From positions 372,001 to 436,000 of the forward strand of contig LT700188.1 of assembly GCA_900155405.1 (NCBI GenBank): 64,000 nt of DNA, given 5' to 3'. The notes below the pieces were generated by a model. That model did not search any database. It worked only from the letters and a program-made list of their open reading frames with translations, and was not told the origin of the DNA. A program made the position numbers and the translations under genes. How positions within the stretch are numbered: position 1 is the first letter of the stretch; every line of letters begins with the position of its first letter. Of the stretch, positions 9,121 through 18,710 are shown piece by piece. This DNA comes from Negativicoccus massiliensis (lineage in GTDB: Bacteria; Bacillota; Negativicutes; Veillonellales; Negativicoccaceae).

Positions 9121-9555
9121 TTATGCTTCGATTTTTTTCATTGCTTCATCCAAGGTATGCCAAGCAAGTACCGCACATTTTACACGCGCCGGTAACTGCG
9201 AGACATTTTCCAACACAATCGCCTCTTCCAGCGACTCCCGCTCTTCTTCATTCAACTCTTCCCGCTGGATCATGCGAATGAACCGCTCAATGCATGCCTT
9301 TGCTTCCTCAACCGACTTACCGCGCACCACATCGCAAAGCATGGAGGCAGATGCCTGACTGATCGCGCACCCCTGGCCCTCATACGCAATATCTTCGACC
9401 ATTCCGTCGGTAATGATCGCGTTCATAGTTAAGTCATCGCCGCAGTTCGGATTATGACCATGCTCCGTTATCGTTGCGTCTGTTAACGGTCGATGATTGC
9501 GCGGGTCCTGATTATGTTCCAGAATTAGGTCTGTGTACAATTGCTGGAGATTCAT
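9121..9555 (-). CDS. sufU: Fe-S cluster assembly scaffold/sulfur acceptor SufU
   Basis: SufU is the zinc-dependent sulfur acceptor partner of the cysteine desulfurase SufS in Gram-positive SUF systems. The 144-residue protein holds three conserved cysteines in the expected contexts: NPNCGDD, GQGCAIS and VKCAVLAWHTL. The insertion ARVKC typical of SufU over IscU is present. It is the last gene of sufCBDSU and ends at the bidirectional terminator. A dozen bases separate it from sufS. Confidence 0.95.
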   Translation of the reverse strand: MNLQQLYTDLILEHNQDPRNHRPLTDATITEHGHNPNCGDDLTMNAIITDGMVEDIAYEGQGCAISQASASMLCDVVRGKSVEEAKACIERFIRMIQREELNEEERESLEEAIVLENVSQLPARVKCAVLAWHTLDEAMKKIEA

Positions 9556-9567
9556 AGTTCCTTCTTC

Positions 9568-10794
9568 CTATTTAAATCCCATTTGTCTACGCACCAATGG
9601 CAATACATCTAAGAATCGTGCCACTTCCGCTTCCGTATTATAAATATAAAAGCTTGCTCGATTCGTCGCCGGTGCATGCAAATAAGCACCTAACGGCTGC
9701 GCGCAATGATGCCCTGAACGAACCGCGATCCCGTAATGATCCAAAATCGTCGCCACATCATGCGGATGCACACCATCAACTAAAAATGTAATTACGCCGT
9801 GCTTTTCTGCAGGATTTGTCGTGCCGATAATCTTTACAAACGGCATCTCGGAAAGACCCGTAAGAGCCATTTTCGTCAACTTTTTCTCATGCGCAACAAT
9901 CGCATCCCAACCGATCGCTTCCAAATACTTTATGGCCGCGGCCAAAGATACCGCACCTTCCACATTTTGTGTGCCGGCTTCAAATTTAAAGGGCAAAGTA
10001 TTGAATGTGGTGGTCTGCTCCTGCACGTATTCAATCATATCGCCGCCCAAATTAAATGGTTCCATATCATCAAGCAGCGCTTGTTTTCCGTATAATACAC
10101 CGATCCCCTGCGAAGCAAGCATCTTGTGGCCGGAAAATACATAGAAATCACAATCCAGAGCCTGCACATCGACTGCAAAATGAGGTGCCGCCTGTGCCCC
10201 GTCTAAAACCACAACCGCTCCGACGGCATGCGCGCGCTGAATCATCTCCTGCACTGGCACATGCATGCCCAACACATTACTGGCATGACCGAACGCAACA
10301 ATTTTTGTCGTTTTATCAATTTTTGCAAAGTCGGAGGGATCAAAATGTCCGTCTTCCGTTAAATAAATATATTCCAGTGTCGCTCCGGTCACACGTGCAA
10401 CTCGCTGCCATGTAACCAAGTTGGCATGGTGTTCGGCAATCGTGATGACGATTTTATCGCCATCCTTGAGATGTGTCTCACCATAACTGCGGGCGATGAG
10501 ATTTAGGCTTTCTGTCGCATTACGCGTAAAAATAATCTCATCCGAACTCGCTGCATTGATGAAGCGAGCCACCACTTCCCGTGCCTCATCATACGCAAGG
10601 GATGCGGTTTGCGCTAAATGATGCGCCCCGCGATGCGGATTACCATGCCGCGAGAATACATACTCCTCTACCGCCTCTATAACTTGTCGAGGACGTTGAG
10701 TTGTCGCCGCATTATCAAAATAAATCAGCGGCTCCTCTCCCACTTTTGTTTGTAAAATAGGAAAATCCTTGCGTATCTTATCCAGATCCATCAT
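9568..10794 (-). CDS. sufS: Cysteine desulfurase SufS
   Basis: SufS is a PLP enzyme that takes sulfur from cysteine and passes it to SufU for Fe-S cluster building on SufBCD. The 408-residue protein shows YFDNAATTQRP near the N-terminus, the PLP lysine in FSGHKMLASQGIGVLYG, and the active-site cysteine in VRSGHHCAQPL, the type II (SufS) form. Its start overlaps the end of sufD by 4 bases; a second ATG at 10791 follows immediately. Confidence 0.97.
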   Translation of the reverse strand: MMDLDKIRKDFPILQTKVGEEPLIYFDNAATTQRPRQVIEAVEEYVFSRHGNPHRGAHHLAQTASLAYDEAREVVARFINAASSDEIIFTRNATESLNLIARSYGETHLKDGDKIVITIAEHHANLVTWQRVARVTGATLEYIYLTEDGHFDPSDFAKIDKTTKIVAFGHASNVLGMHVPVQEMIQRAHAVGAVVVLDGAQAAPHFAVDVQALDCDFYVFSGHKMLASQGIGVLYGKQALLDDMEPFNLGGDMIEYVQEQTTTFNTLPFKFEAGTQNVEGAVSLAAAIKYLEAIGWDAIVAHEKKLTKMALTGLSEMPFVKIIGTTNPAEKHGVITFLVDGVHPHDVATILDHYGIAVRSGHHCAQPLGAYLHAPATNRASFYIYNTEAEVARFLDVLPLVRRQMGFK

Positions 10795-11867
10795 ATCGCT
10801 TCCATTTTTTGCTCTACTGCGGCAAGCACCATTTCACGCAAGTCATCGTCAATGATTTTGTCAATGACAGGACGCAGCATCGCTTCTACCACTAAACGCT
10901 TCGCATCTTCCTGTGAAAAGCCTCGGCTCATCAAGTAGTATAACCTTTCCTTATCCATTTGCCCGGCACTGGAGGCATGATTTCCCTGCACGTCGTCTTC
11001 CGTGCATAAAAGCAAAGGTAAAGAAATATTTTTCGCCTGCGGGCTCAAAAGCACGACATAATCTTCCTCGTTGCCAATCGATCCCGAAGCTCCATGCTTG
11101 AAATCAATACAGCCGCGGAAAACTTTTTTGGCCGCGCCTCGTAAAGCGCCGTATGTCGCTAAATGGGATTCGGTTTTCTTCCCGAAATGGTTACGATCAT
11201 AATACAGGTCAAGATGCTGCTTTTCGTTGGCTACATAAACGCCCTCTTCAGAAAGTGTTGATGCCTCACCTAATAAATCCGCATCACTGTGATAGATAAT
11301 GCGCTGCGCACCGAATTCGGCACTGATAAATGTAGCTTGCGATGCCGTGTTGAGCCGAGTGTAACGATGCTCAATCGCAGTCGTCAGCGGCACGCCTGTA
11401 TGAACTTTAGTAATTTTTAATGCGGCATTGTCTCCGACAGAACTTAAAATGGCATAGTTCAATCGTCCGTCATTTTCGCTTTCATTGTCAATGACAATCT
11501 CCAACGCTAATTTGGCGTTCGCCCGTACATCGATGACAACTGCACCCAACCAGTGATTTTGTGTTTCCGTAAAGGTGAGATGCAAGCGCAGTTCCTGCTT
11601 GGTGCCTTCCGGTACGACAACTTTGAATTGCTGCGCTGCGTCACTCATCGTTTCCGCAAACGTTTCGGGATCCGCACCGCGAAATTGCGGCCGTAAAAAC
11701 GCAAGAGATGCCGTCGTTATCCCTGTAACGCATTCGACTTGTTCCGGCTGCGACCACACTGCCGTAAGTTGTGAGGCGTCTGCATGATCCGCCACATCCA
11801 ATTCCGTGTAATTGGCTTTTGTCCAGCGATAGGTTGTCATCGGCAGTAAGTTAAATTGTTTTTTCAT
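10791..11867 (-). CDS. sufD: Fe-S cluster assembly protein SufD
   Basis: SufD pairs with SufB in the SufBC2D scaffold complex. The 358-residue protein has a poorly conserved N-terminal half and a beta-helix core region. The C-terminal region is typical (FKHGASGSIGNEEDYVVLLS, then YYLMSRGFSQEDAKRLVVEA). It shares the LYYLMSRG motif with SufB but lacks the long SufB-specific middle section. The start is an ATG with a GGAGG site 6 bases upstream. It lies 8 bases after sufB. Confidence 0.93.
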   Translation of the reverse strand: MKKQFNLLPMTTYRWTKANYTELDVADHADASQLTAVWSQPEQVECVTGITTASLAFLRPQFRGADPETFAETMSDAAQQFKVVVPEGTKQELRLHLTFTETQNHWLGAVVIDVRANAKLALEIVIDNESENDGRLNYAILSSVGDNAALKITKVHTGVPLTTAIEHRYTRLNTASQATFISAEFGAQRIIYHSDADLLGEASTLSEEGVYVANEKQHLDLYYDRNHFGKKTESHLATYGALRGAAKKVFRGCIDFKHGASGSIGNEEDYVVLLSPQAKNISLPLLLCTEDDVQGNHASSAGQMDKERLYYLMSRGFSQEDAKRLVVEAMLRPVIDKIIDDDLREMVLAAVEQKMEAI

Positions 11868-11875
11868 TTTTCCTC

Positions 11876-13294
11876 CTACCCGATGGAACCTTCGAATTCC
11901 AAACGTATCAAATTGTTCATTTCCACCGCATATTCCAACGGCAATTCTTTAGAAATGGGTTCGGCGAATCCGCGTACCAACATTGCTTTCGCTTCACTCT
12001 CCGAAAGGCCCCGACTCATCAGATAATAGATGGCTTCATCGCTGATGCGCCCAATCTTAGCCTCATGCCCCAAATCGACGTCATCATTTTCAATAGAAAT
12101 ATCCGGTACCGTGTCGGAACGCGATTGATCATCCAGCATTAACGACTCACAGCTGACAGTAGATTTGGCACCTTTAGCATTCGGTCCGATCCGCAAAAGG
12201 CCGCGATAAATCGCTGCACCGCCACTCTTAGATATCGACTTGCTGTTGATATTGGACGTTGTATTTTTACCTAAATGAACGACTTTCGAGCCCGTGTCCA
12301 ATGTCTGTCCTTCACCCGCAAATGTAATACCGGTAAATTCGCAGACGGAGTTGTCGCCTTTTAAAATCGTCATCGGATACAGCATGGAAACATGCGAACC
12401 AAACGAGCCGCTGACCCATTCCATGCGTGCGTCCTTACCGATCAACGCACGTTTTGTATTGAGGTTGTACATATTCTTCGACCAGTTCTCAATCGTCGAA
12501 TAGCGTAACTCAGCACCGTCAGCGACAAATAATTCGACACACCCGGCATGCAAATTCGCCACATTGTATCGGGGTGCTGAACAGCCCTCAATAAAATGGC
12601 ACTTCGCCCCCGGTTCCAAAATAATCAGCGTATGTTCAAACTGCCCTGCTCCCGGCGCATTCAAGCGGAAGTAACTCTGTAAGGGAATCTTGACATCAAC
12701 TCCCGCCGGCACAAAGACATAGGATCCACCTGACCATACTGCGCCATGCAAAGCGGCAAATTTGTGATCGTTCGGCGGCACCAGCGTCATAAAGTGACGG
12801 CGCACGATATCTTCATGTTCCTTGAGTGCCGTCTCAAAATCCGTATAAATAACGCCCTGCTTCACCAGATCTTCCTGGATATTGTGGTACACCACCTCAG
12901 AGTCATATTGCGCCCCAACACCGGCAAGCGAAGTTTGCTCCGCACGCGGAATACCCAAACGATCAAACGTTTCTTTGATATCCTGCGGCACGTCATCCCA
13001 ACTTGCTTTCATATCAGTACGGGGACGCACATAGGTCACAATTTCTTCCATGTTTAAGCCGGAAATATCCGGCGCCCACGGAGGTACATCCATCTGCTGA
13101 TAAATCGCAAGTGAACGCAGACGAAAATCAAGCATCCACTGCGGCTCATCTTTTTTGGCAGAAATTTCACGTACGATGTCCGGCGTTAATCCCGAATCCG
13201 TCTTATAATCATACGAAAAACTGTCGCGTACGTCGTAAACGCCGCGTTCCATGTCGGCAACATATGTTTTTTTGCGTTTTTCTTCAGCCATCAT
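11876..13294 (-). CDS. sufB: Fe-S cluster assembly protein SufB
   Basis: SufB is the main scaffold on which the Fe-S cluster is formed. The 472-residue protein contains the SufB hallmarks GSYVFVPAGVDVKIPLQSYF, the EGCSAPRY cysteine site, and SCESLMLDDQSRSDT. I chose the ATG at 13294 (or the next one at 13291), 2 bases after the sufC stop; the longer frame to 13354 only re-reads sufC. A weak AGGTGA precedes it, fitting translational coupling with sufC. Confidence 0.97.
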   Translation of the reverse strand: MMAEEKRKKTYVADMERGVYDVRDSFSYDYKTDSGLTPDIVREISAKKDEPQWMLDFRLRSLAIYQQMDVPPWAPDISGLNMEEIVTYVRPRTDMKASWDDVPQDIKETFDRLGIPRAEQTSLAGVGAQYDSEVVYHNIQEDLVKQGVIYTDFETALKEHEDIVRRHFMTLVPPNDHKFAALHGAVWSGGSYVFVPAGVDVKIPLQSYFRLNAPGAGQFEHTLIILEPGAKCHFIEGCSAPRYNVANLHAGCVELFVADGAELRYSTIENWSKNMYNLNTKRALIGKDARMEWVSGSFGSHVSMLYPMTILKGDNSVCEFTGITFAGEGQTLDTGSKVVHLGKNTTSNINSKSISKSGGAAIYRGLLRIGPNAKGAKSTVSCESLMLDDQSRSDTVPDISIENDDVDLGHEAKIGRISDEAIYYLMSRGLSESEAKAMLVRGFAEPISKELPLEYAVEMNNLIRLEFEGSIG

Positions 13295-13295
13295 G

Positions 13296-14036
13296 TCACC
13301 TGTTTCGCAAATGATCAAACCCCTGCGCTTCAATCGTATCGATGAGAGACGCATCGCCTTCGGTTACGAAATTTCCGTTCATCATTACATGTACTTTATC
13401 GGGGCTGATGTATTTTAACAATTGATTGTGATGTGTGATGATGATAAATGCGTGTTCAGGGCTATGGTAGTCGGCAATTGCCTGGGAGACAATACGGACA
13501 GCATCCACATCGAGTCCCGAGTCTGTTTCATCTAAAATAGCCAATTTCGGTTCCAGCATCTTCATCTGTAAGATTTCACTTTTCTTGCGTTCTCCGCCTG
13601 AAAATCCGTCATTTACGTAACGATCGGCATAGGCAATATCCATATCCAGGGAACGCATTTCCTGGTGGAGCTTGCGCTTGAACGGAAATAATCGTTGCGG
13701 TTCACCGGAGACCGTTACTTTTGCCGTACGCAAAAAATTTTCTACCGTAATTCCGGGTACCGCAAGCGGCGACTGGAAAGAAAGAAAAATTCCCGCTTTA
13801 GCGCGTTCATCTACGCTATAGTCAGTGATATCTTTTCCTTCAAAATAAATTTTCCCTTGGGTAACTGTATAGGCGGGATTTCCCATAATGGCGTGCATTA
13901 AAGTCGATTTTCCGGCCCCGTTGGTTCCCATCACAACATGCACTTCACCGTGCTCAATAATGAGATTGACACCATGCAAAAGTTCTTTATCTTCGACCGC
14001 TACATGCAGGTCTTCAATACGTAGTAATTCAGACAT
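13296..14036 (-). CDS. sufC: Fe-S cluster assembly ATPase SufC
   Basis: SufC is the ABC-type ATPase that powers the SufBC2D scaffold. The 246-residue protein has Walker A GTNGAGKSTLMHAIMG, signature FSGGERKKSEILQM and Walker B AILDETDSGLDVD, with the -SGGE-KK- form typical of SufC. It is the first gene of the operon, with AGGAGG 6 bases before the ATG. The gene order C-B-D-S-U differs from Bacillus, where sufB comes last. Confidence 0.97.
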   Translation of the reverse strand: MSELLRIEDLHVAVEDKELLHGVNLIIEHGEVHVVMGTNGAGKSTLMHAIMGNPAYTVTQGKIYFEGKDITDYSVDERAKAGIFLSFQSPLAVPGITVENFLRTAKVTVSGEPQRLFPFKRKLHQEMRSLDMDIAYADRYVNDGFSGGERKKSEILQMKMLEPKLAILDETDSGLDVDAVRIVSQAIADYHSPEHAFIIITHHNQLLKYISPDKVHVMMNGNFVTEGDASLIDTIEAQGFDHLRNR

Positions 14037-14142
14037 AAATCCTCCTTGGAGTCGTGCCTTACTATATATAAATTTTTCAATATTCTATATTTTAAGAGTA
14101 ACGTATTTATGTAGCAAAGTCAATAAATCGGCTCTTCATGAA

Positions 14143-14168
14143 AAAACACCAATCGCGATTGGTGTTTT
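14143..14168. terminator. Terminator after lysA
   Basis: A perfect 26-base palindrome (AAAACACCAATCG and its complement) with flanking A and T runs overlaps the lysA stop codon. It separates the lysine genes from the suf operon. Confidence 0.85.
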
Positions 14169-15423
14169 AGCGTGGTAAATCGGGGTAGTCCAGTGTAGCG
14201 AAATAGTCGCGTAATGTTTCCGGTCGGCGAATTTGTTGCACTTGCCCATTTGATTTCAGCAACAATTCACGAGCGCGTAACTTGCCGTTGTAATTGAACC
14301 CCATCGCATACCCGTGTGCGCCGGTATCATGAAGGATAAGAACATCTCCCATCACGATTTCCGGAAGTGGTCGCTGAACCGCGAACTTATCGTTATTCTC
14401 GCATAACGATCCGACCACATCATAGATATGATCGCATGGCACGTCATCCTTACCGAGAACGGTGAGATGATGGTATGCACCGTACATTCCCGGACGCATC
14501 AGATCCGCCATCGAGGTATCTACTCCGATATAATTTCGATATGTATGTTTATAGTGGATAGCACTGGTGACAAGCCAACCGTACGGGCCGGTAATAGCAC
14601 GACCACATTCCAAAGCTAATGCAACATCCTGCAAGCCGCAAGGTGCTAATATTTCTCCATACAGTTTCCGGACACGATTACCATAATCCTGATAGTCAAG
14701 AGGTGTTTCGTTCGGCCGATAAGCGATACCGATACCGCCGCCTAAGTCGATAAAGTCAATTTGGATTCCTTCCGCATGACAAATTTCTGCCGCAAGGGTA
14801 AACATTATTTTCGCGGTCTGCGCCAACTCCTCAATGTCGAGAGTATTGGACACAATCATCGTATGCAGACCGATCCATTGAATATTTTGTTTTTTAGCCC
14901 ATCGCACAGCAGCAAAAATCTGCTCTTTGGTCATTCCGTACTTAGCTTCTTCCGGATGACCGATAATATCATTTCCGTAACCGATTGCGCCGGGATTGTA
15001 TCGAAAACAAATTTTTTCCGGTAACCATTCTCGCTCTTCCAAATCCGGCAAGTGAGAAATATCATCGACATTAATAATGGTATTATCCTGATACGCTCGT
15101 TCGTATTCTGCCGGCGCGGTATTGTTGGAAGAAAAAATAATTTCGTCGTCCCGAAAGCCCACCGCATGTGCAAGCACCAGTTCAGGGAGTGAGCTGCAAT
15201 CGGCGCCGCAACCTTCTTCACGCAATATTTCCATCAAGTACGGATTAGGATTTGCCTTCACCGCGTAATATTCCCGGAAATGAGGATGCCAGGAAAAAGC
15301 CGCTTGCAGCTGACGCACATTTTCCCGTATACCTTTTTCATCATAAAGATGAAAAGGCGTACCGTACTCTTGTACAAGTTCACGCAACGCCGCTTCACTG
15401 AGCGGAATCGATTTCTTCATCAT
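14167..15423 (-). CDS. lysA: Diaminopimelate decarboxylase
   Basis: The enzyme makes L-lysine from meso-diaminopimelate. It is a fold-III PLP enzyme of 418 residues with the PLP lysine in YYAVKANPNP, the glycine-rich IDLGGGIG phosphate site, ECGRAITGPYG, and the active-site cysteine in GSLCENNDKFA. That last motif is CENND rather than the usual CES-x-D, a variant I associate with an anaerobe-type LysA subgroup. The DAP-decarboxylase role is supported by the directly upstream aspartokinase gene, with an ATGA overlap. Confidence 0.92.
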   Translation of the reverse strand: MMKKSIPLSEAALRELVQEYGTPFHLYDEKGIRENVRQLQAAFSWHPHFREYYAVKANPNPYLMEILREEGCGADCSSLPELVLAHAVGFRDDEIIFSSNNTAPAEYERAYQDNTIINVDDISHLPDLEEREWLPEKICFRYNPGAIGYGNDIIGHPEEAKYGMTKEQIFAAVRWAKKQNIQWIGLHTMIVSNTLDIEELAQTAKIMFTLAAEICHAEGIQIDFIDLGGGIGIAYRPNETPLDYQDYGNRVRKLYGEILAPCGLQDVALALECGRAITGPYGWLVTSAIHYKHTYRNYIGVDTSMADLMRPGMYGAYHHLTVLGKDDVPCDHIYDVVGSLCENNDKFAVQRPLPEIVMGDVLILHDTGAHGYAMGFNYNGKLRARELLLKSNGQVQQIRRPETLRDYFATLDYPDLPR

Positions 15424-16655
15424 TGCGCTGCGTCAGTGCTTTCCAAGAATCGGGCATGAATCAAGGCAACCGCCTTTTCGACATCCCGCTCGTCTATCAG
15501 GCAGGAAATGCTGATTTCCGAAGTGCTGATAATTTGAATATTGATATTCCCGTCTGCAAATGCGCCGAACATATCCGCTGCAACCCCGGGCGTACCAAGC
15601 ATACCCGCGCCGACAACCGACACTTTTGCTACATCAGTAGCATACAAAATGTCACTAATGCCATGGTCATGCTTAAACTCTTCAAGAACTTCCTGTGCCT
15701 GCGGGAAATCACTTTCTGCAATCGTAAAAACAATATCCGTTTTGGAATCATCCGATTCACGAATACTCTGTACAATCATGTCCACATCAATATTGGCTTT
15801 GGCCAGGTAGCTGAAAATCATATGCGCCACACCCGGCCGATTGGCTACGCCCATAACTGTCACTTTAGCTACATTGGTATCGTGTGCTACGCCACGAATA
15901 GCGGCTTGCTTTCCTTCCATCTTGTACTCCTCCTGAATCATCGTTCCTTCTGTTTCCGTAAATGTTGAACGTACATGAATCGGTACACGATAACGGCTTC
16001 CCATCTCTACTGCTCGCGGTTGCATAACACCAGCACCAAGTCGTGCCATCTCAAGCATCTCACCATACGTAATTTCCAGCATCTTGAAAGCCTGTGGAAC
16101 CACACGCGGATCGGCCGTATAAACGCCATCCACATCTGTAAAAATTTCGCAAACATCCGCCTGCAGTGCGCCGGCTAAAGCAACTGCCGTGGTATCACTG
16201 CCGCCACGCCCCAATGTCACCATATCACCGTTATCAGCAAGACCTTGGAAGCCGGCAACAATCACGATATTGCCTTCGTTGAGAGCCGTGAAAACACGCT
16301 CCGGATTAATGTCCAAGATGCGTCCTTTACCATAAGACCGACTGGTTTGAATACCGGCCTGTTGTCCCGTAAAAGAAATCGCAGGCTGTCCCAGCTCCAT
16401 AAATGTCATCGCAAGCAAAGCGATCGAAACCTGTTCGCCGGTGGTAAGCAGCATATCCAGCTCGCGGCCATATGCTTTATGCGTACATTGTTTCGCCAAG
16501 GCCATTAAATCGTCTGTCGAATCCCCCATTGCCGAGACGACAACGACGATTCTGTCTGTCGGTTGTTTCGCCGCCAAAATGCGCTCTGCAATGTGACGGA
16601 TTTTTTCTGGCGTTGCTACGGAAGAACCGCCAAACTTTTTGACCTGTAACGTCAT
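15420..16655 (-). CDS. lysC: Aspartate kinase
   Basis: Aspartokinase phosphorylates aspartate, the first step to lysine, threonine, methionine and diaminopimelate. The 411-residue protein opens with VKKFGGSSVATPEKI, has the kinase motifs TTGEQVSIALLAM and GRGGSDTTAVALAGAL, and ends in two ACT domains (from about residue 265). This is the usual lysine-feedback type. AGGAGG lies 7 bases before the ATG. It forms an operon with lysA; together they supply the DAP for the peptidoglycan predicted by MurE. Confidence 0.97.
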   Translation of the reverse strand: MTLQVKKFGGSSVATPEKIRHIAERILAAKQPTDRIVVVVSAMGDSTDDLMALAKQCTHKAYGRELDMLLTTGEQVSIALLAMTFMELGQPAISFTGQQAGIQTSRSYGKGRILDINPERVFTALNEGNIVIVAGFQGLADNGDMVTLGRGGSDTTAVALAGALQADVCEIFTDVDGVYTADPRVVPQAFKMLEITYGEMLEMARLGAGVMQPRAVEMGSRYRVPIHVRSTFTETEGTMIQEEYKMEGKQAAIRGVAHDTNVAKVTVMGVANRPGVAHMIFSYLAKANIDVDMIVQSIRESDDSKTDIVFTIAESDFPQAQEVLEEFKHDHGISDILYATDVAKVSVVGAGMLGTPGVAADMFGAFADGNINIQIISTSEISISCLIDERDVEKAVALIHARFLESTDAAQ

Positions 16656-16694
16656 ATTTTGCCTCCTAAAATATTTAAAAAATACTTATTTAAC

Positions 16695-16723
16695 ATGGTA
16701 ACATTAACACCCGCTTGTGTAAA
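16695..16723 (-). promoter_or_regulatory. Possible lysC-lysA promoter
   Basis: On the minus strand TTTACA (plus 16718-16723), a 17-base spacer and TACCAT (plus 16695-16700) lie about 40 bases before lysC. The -10 is only a 4/6 match. I see no lysine riboswitch in the short leader. Confidence 0.45.
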
Positions 16724-16736
16724 GAACTTGCCATAT

Positions 16737-16766
16737 AAAAAAGAGCGGTTTAAACCGCTCTTTTTT
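16737..16766. terminator. Terminator after cobO
   Basis: A perfect 30-base palindrome (AAAAAAGAGCGGTTT and its complement) lies 23 bases after the cobO stop. It ends the first cobalamin cluster before the lysC promoter. Confidence 0.88.
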
Positions 16767-16789
16767 ATATGGATCTACGTAACTATTTT

Positions 16790-17329
16790 TTAAAATTCAA
16801 TGCCCCGACGTGCGCGAATGCCCTTCTCAAATGCATGCTTGATCGGTTTCATCTCAGTTACTGTATCAGCGACATCAATAACTTCCGGCCGTGCATTGCG
16901 TCCCGTCAAAACGATATTCAATCGTTCCGGACGATTTTTTATCAAATCGACAACATCTTCCACCCGTAACAGGCCAAAATCCACTGCGTAATTAACTTCA
17001 TCCAAAACAATCAGGTCCCATTGATCCGACATCACTTCGTTTTTGACTGTCTCCCACGCAGCACGTGCTTTTTCCTGATGCTGTTGAAACTCTTTCTGGC
17101 CGCCGTCTTTTTTATTGTGACGTACGAAACCGTTTCCTAAAGGATAAATTTTCACATCCGGCGACAATCGCTCCAATGCACTGAGTTCACCGTATTTCCA
17201 AGCGCCTTTGATAAATTGCAATATCAGCACCTTTTGGCCGTTTCCCACCGCTCGCAAAGCAAGTCCCAATGCGGCGGTAGTTTTGCCTTTACCGTTGCCG
17301 GTATTTACCAATACTAAGCCTTTATCCAT
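16790..17329 (-). CDS. cobO: Cob(I)alamin/cobyrinate adenosyltransferase
   Basis: CobO/BtuR transfers the adenosyl group of ATP to the reduced corrinoid cobalt. The 179-residue protein starts with the P-loop NTGNGKGKTTAALGLALRA and ends in the characteristic KHAFEKGIRARRGIEF. I use the ATG at 17329, preceded by GGGGAG; upstream codons only overlap cbiA. It overlaps cbiA by 8 bases and is the last gene of cobalamin cluster 1. Confidence 0.97.
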   Translation of the reverse strand: MDKGLVLVNTGNGKGKTTAALGLALRAVGNGQKVLILQFIKGAWKYGELSALERLSPDVKIYPLGNGFVRHNKKDGGQKEFQQHQEKARAAWETVKNEVMSDQWDLIVLDEVNYAVDFGLLRVEDVVDLIKNRPERLNIVLTGRNARPEVIDVADTVTEMKPIKHAFEKGIRARRGIEF

Positions 17330-18710
17330 TTGATCTCCCCTGCCGATAGTCATGACAAACAGTCAAGAAGCGTCGCGCCGCTTCCGGAGAGCCATCCCAC
17401 GCCAAATGCAAGTACGATGCCAATACATTTTGGGAAACATACCCTTCCTTATGCGGTGTACTATTGCGACTACCGATCAATTCGTATGCCCATGGATATG
17501 TTTCGTCAGTCTCCGGAAGTAACGTTGAAAAGTGAAACTCATGCCCGCGTAGAGTCGCTCCTTTTGTTGCGATAATGCTGTCCTGTTGCGCGGTCGCCGT
17601 CACATAACCGACACGCTGTAACTTCTTTTCCATTTGCGTAGTTGCAGGCACGATGCCCGTCAGCGGGTATCGTGTGCCGGCAAAATCCGTTACGCTTTTG
17701 CAAAGGTACATCAAGCCCCCGCATTCCGCATAAATCGGCATACCATCGTCAACCGCTTGCTTCATTTCCGTAAGCATCTCCCGGTTTTGACTCAATGCAT
17801 CTAAAAACATTTCCGGGAAGCCGCCGCCCAAAATGATTCCGTCGACATTCGGCGGCAATCCGTTGTCATCTAACGGGCTGAAATAAACTAATTCGGCCCC
17901 CAACTGCTCCAAATATTGCAAGCTGGTCGGATAATAAAAGGAAAATGCCGCGTCATGCGCTACGGCAATTCTTACCTTTATCGGTTCGTCAAGCTCCTGT
18001 CGCGATGCGATACTAAGCTCCGGTGCTTGTTCGGCCGCGGCGCGCAAGCGATCCAAATCAATGGATTCCTGCATGACCTTCGCCATCTGTTGAATCACGG
18101 CAGTCGGATCGGTTTCCGTTACCGGCGTCAATCCCAAGTGCCGTTCCGGCGTTTGGAGCAAATCATTACGATGAATAATACCTAAGACCGAAATCCCCAG
18201 CTGTTCAATGCTTTCCCGAACCATTTCGGCATGTTTCGGTGAGCCGACACGATTAACGATTACGCCTGCCAACCGAACATCCGGGTCATAATTTTTATAC
18301 CCAAGCGCAATAGCACCGGCACTTTGTCCCATCGACTGCACATTAATAACCAGTATGACCGGCGCCTGCAAGCGTTTCGCGATAGCGGCTGTACTGCTGA
18401 TACCGGCAGAGCCCCCATCGTATAGACCCATGACTCCTTCAATGATCGAAAGTTCTGCGCCCTCACTTAACCGCGTAAAATTTTCCGCCAGTTTTTCCTC
18501 CGGTACCAACCAAGTATCAAGATTATATGAATCCCGCCCGGACGCCAGCGCATGAAAGCCGGGGTCAATGTAATCCGGCCCTACTTTAAATGGCTGAACA
18601 GCATGTCCGGACTGCGTCAATGCCGCGAGTAGTCCCGTTACGATCGTAGTTTTCCCTACGCCGCTATTCGTCCCGGCTATCACCAATCGTGGTCGGCGAA
18701 AGGTTGCCAT
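17322..18710 (-). CDS. cbiA: Cobyrinate a,c-diamide synthase
   Basis: CbiA amidates the a and c side chains of cobyrinate with glutamine and ATP. The 462-residue protein has an N-terminal dethiobiotin-synthetase-like P-loop domain (AGTNSGVGKTTIVTGLL). Its C-terminal class I glutaminase domain has the catalytic cysteine in YAECGGLMYL and the histidine in RGHEFHFS. Its start overlaps the cbiL stop (TAATG). It follows the ring-contraction enzymes encoded in cluster 2 and precedes adenosylation by CobO. Confidence 0.97.
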   Translation of the reverse strand: MATFRRPRLVIAGTNSGVGKTTIVTGLLAALTQSGHAVQPFKVGPDYIDPGFHALASGRDSYNLDTWLVPEEKLAENFTRLSEGAELSIIEGVMGLYDGGSAGISSTAAIAKRLQAPVILVINVQSMGQSAGAIALGYKNYDPDVRLAGVIVNRVGSPKHAEMVRESIEQLGISVLGIIHRNDLLQTPERHLGLTPVTETDPTAVIQQMAKVMQESIDLDRLRAAAEQAPELSIASRQELDEPIKVRIAVAHDAAFSFYYPTSLQYLEQLGAELVYFSPLDDNGLPPNVDGIILGGGFPEMFLDALSQNREMLTEMKQAVDDGMPIYAECGGLMYLCKSVTDFAGTRYPLTGIVPATTQMEKKLQRVGYVTATAQQDSIIATKGATLRGHEFHFSTLLPETDETYPWAYELIGSRNSTPHKEGYVSQNVLASYLHLAWDGSPEAARRFLTVCHDYRQGRSNG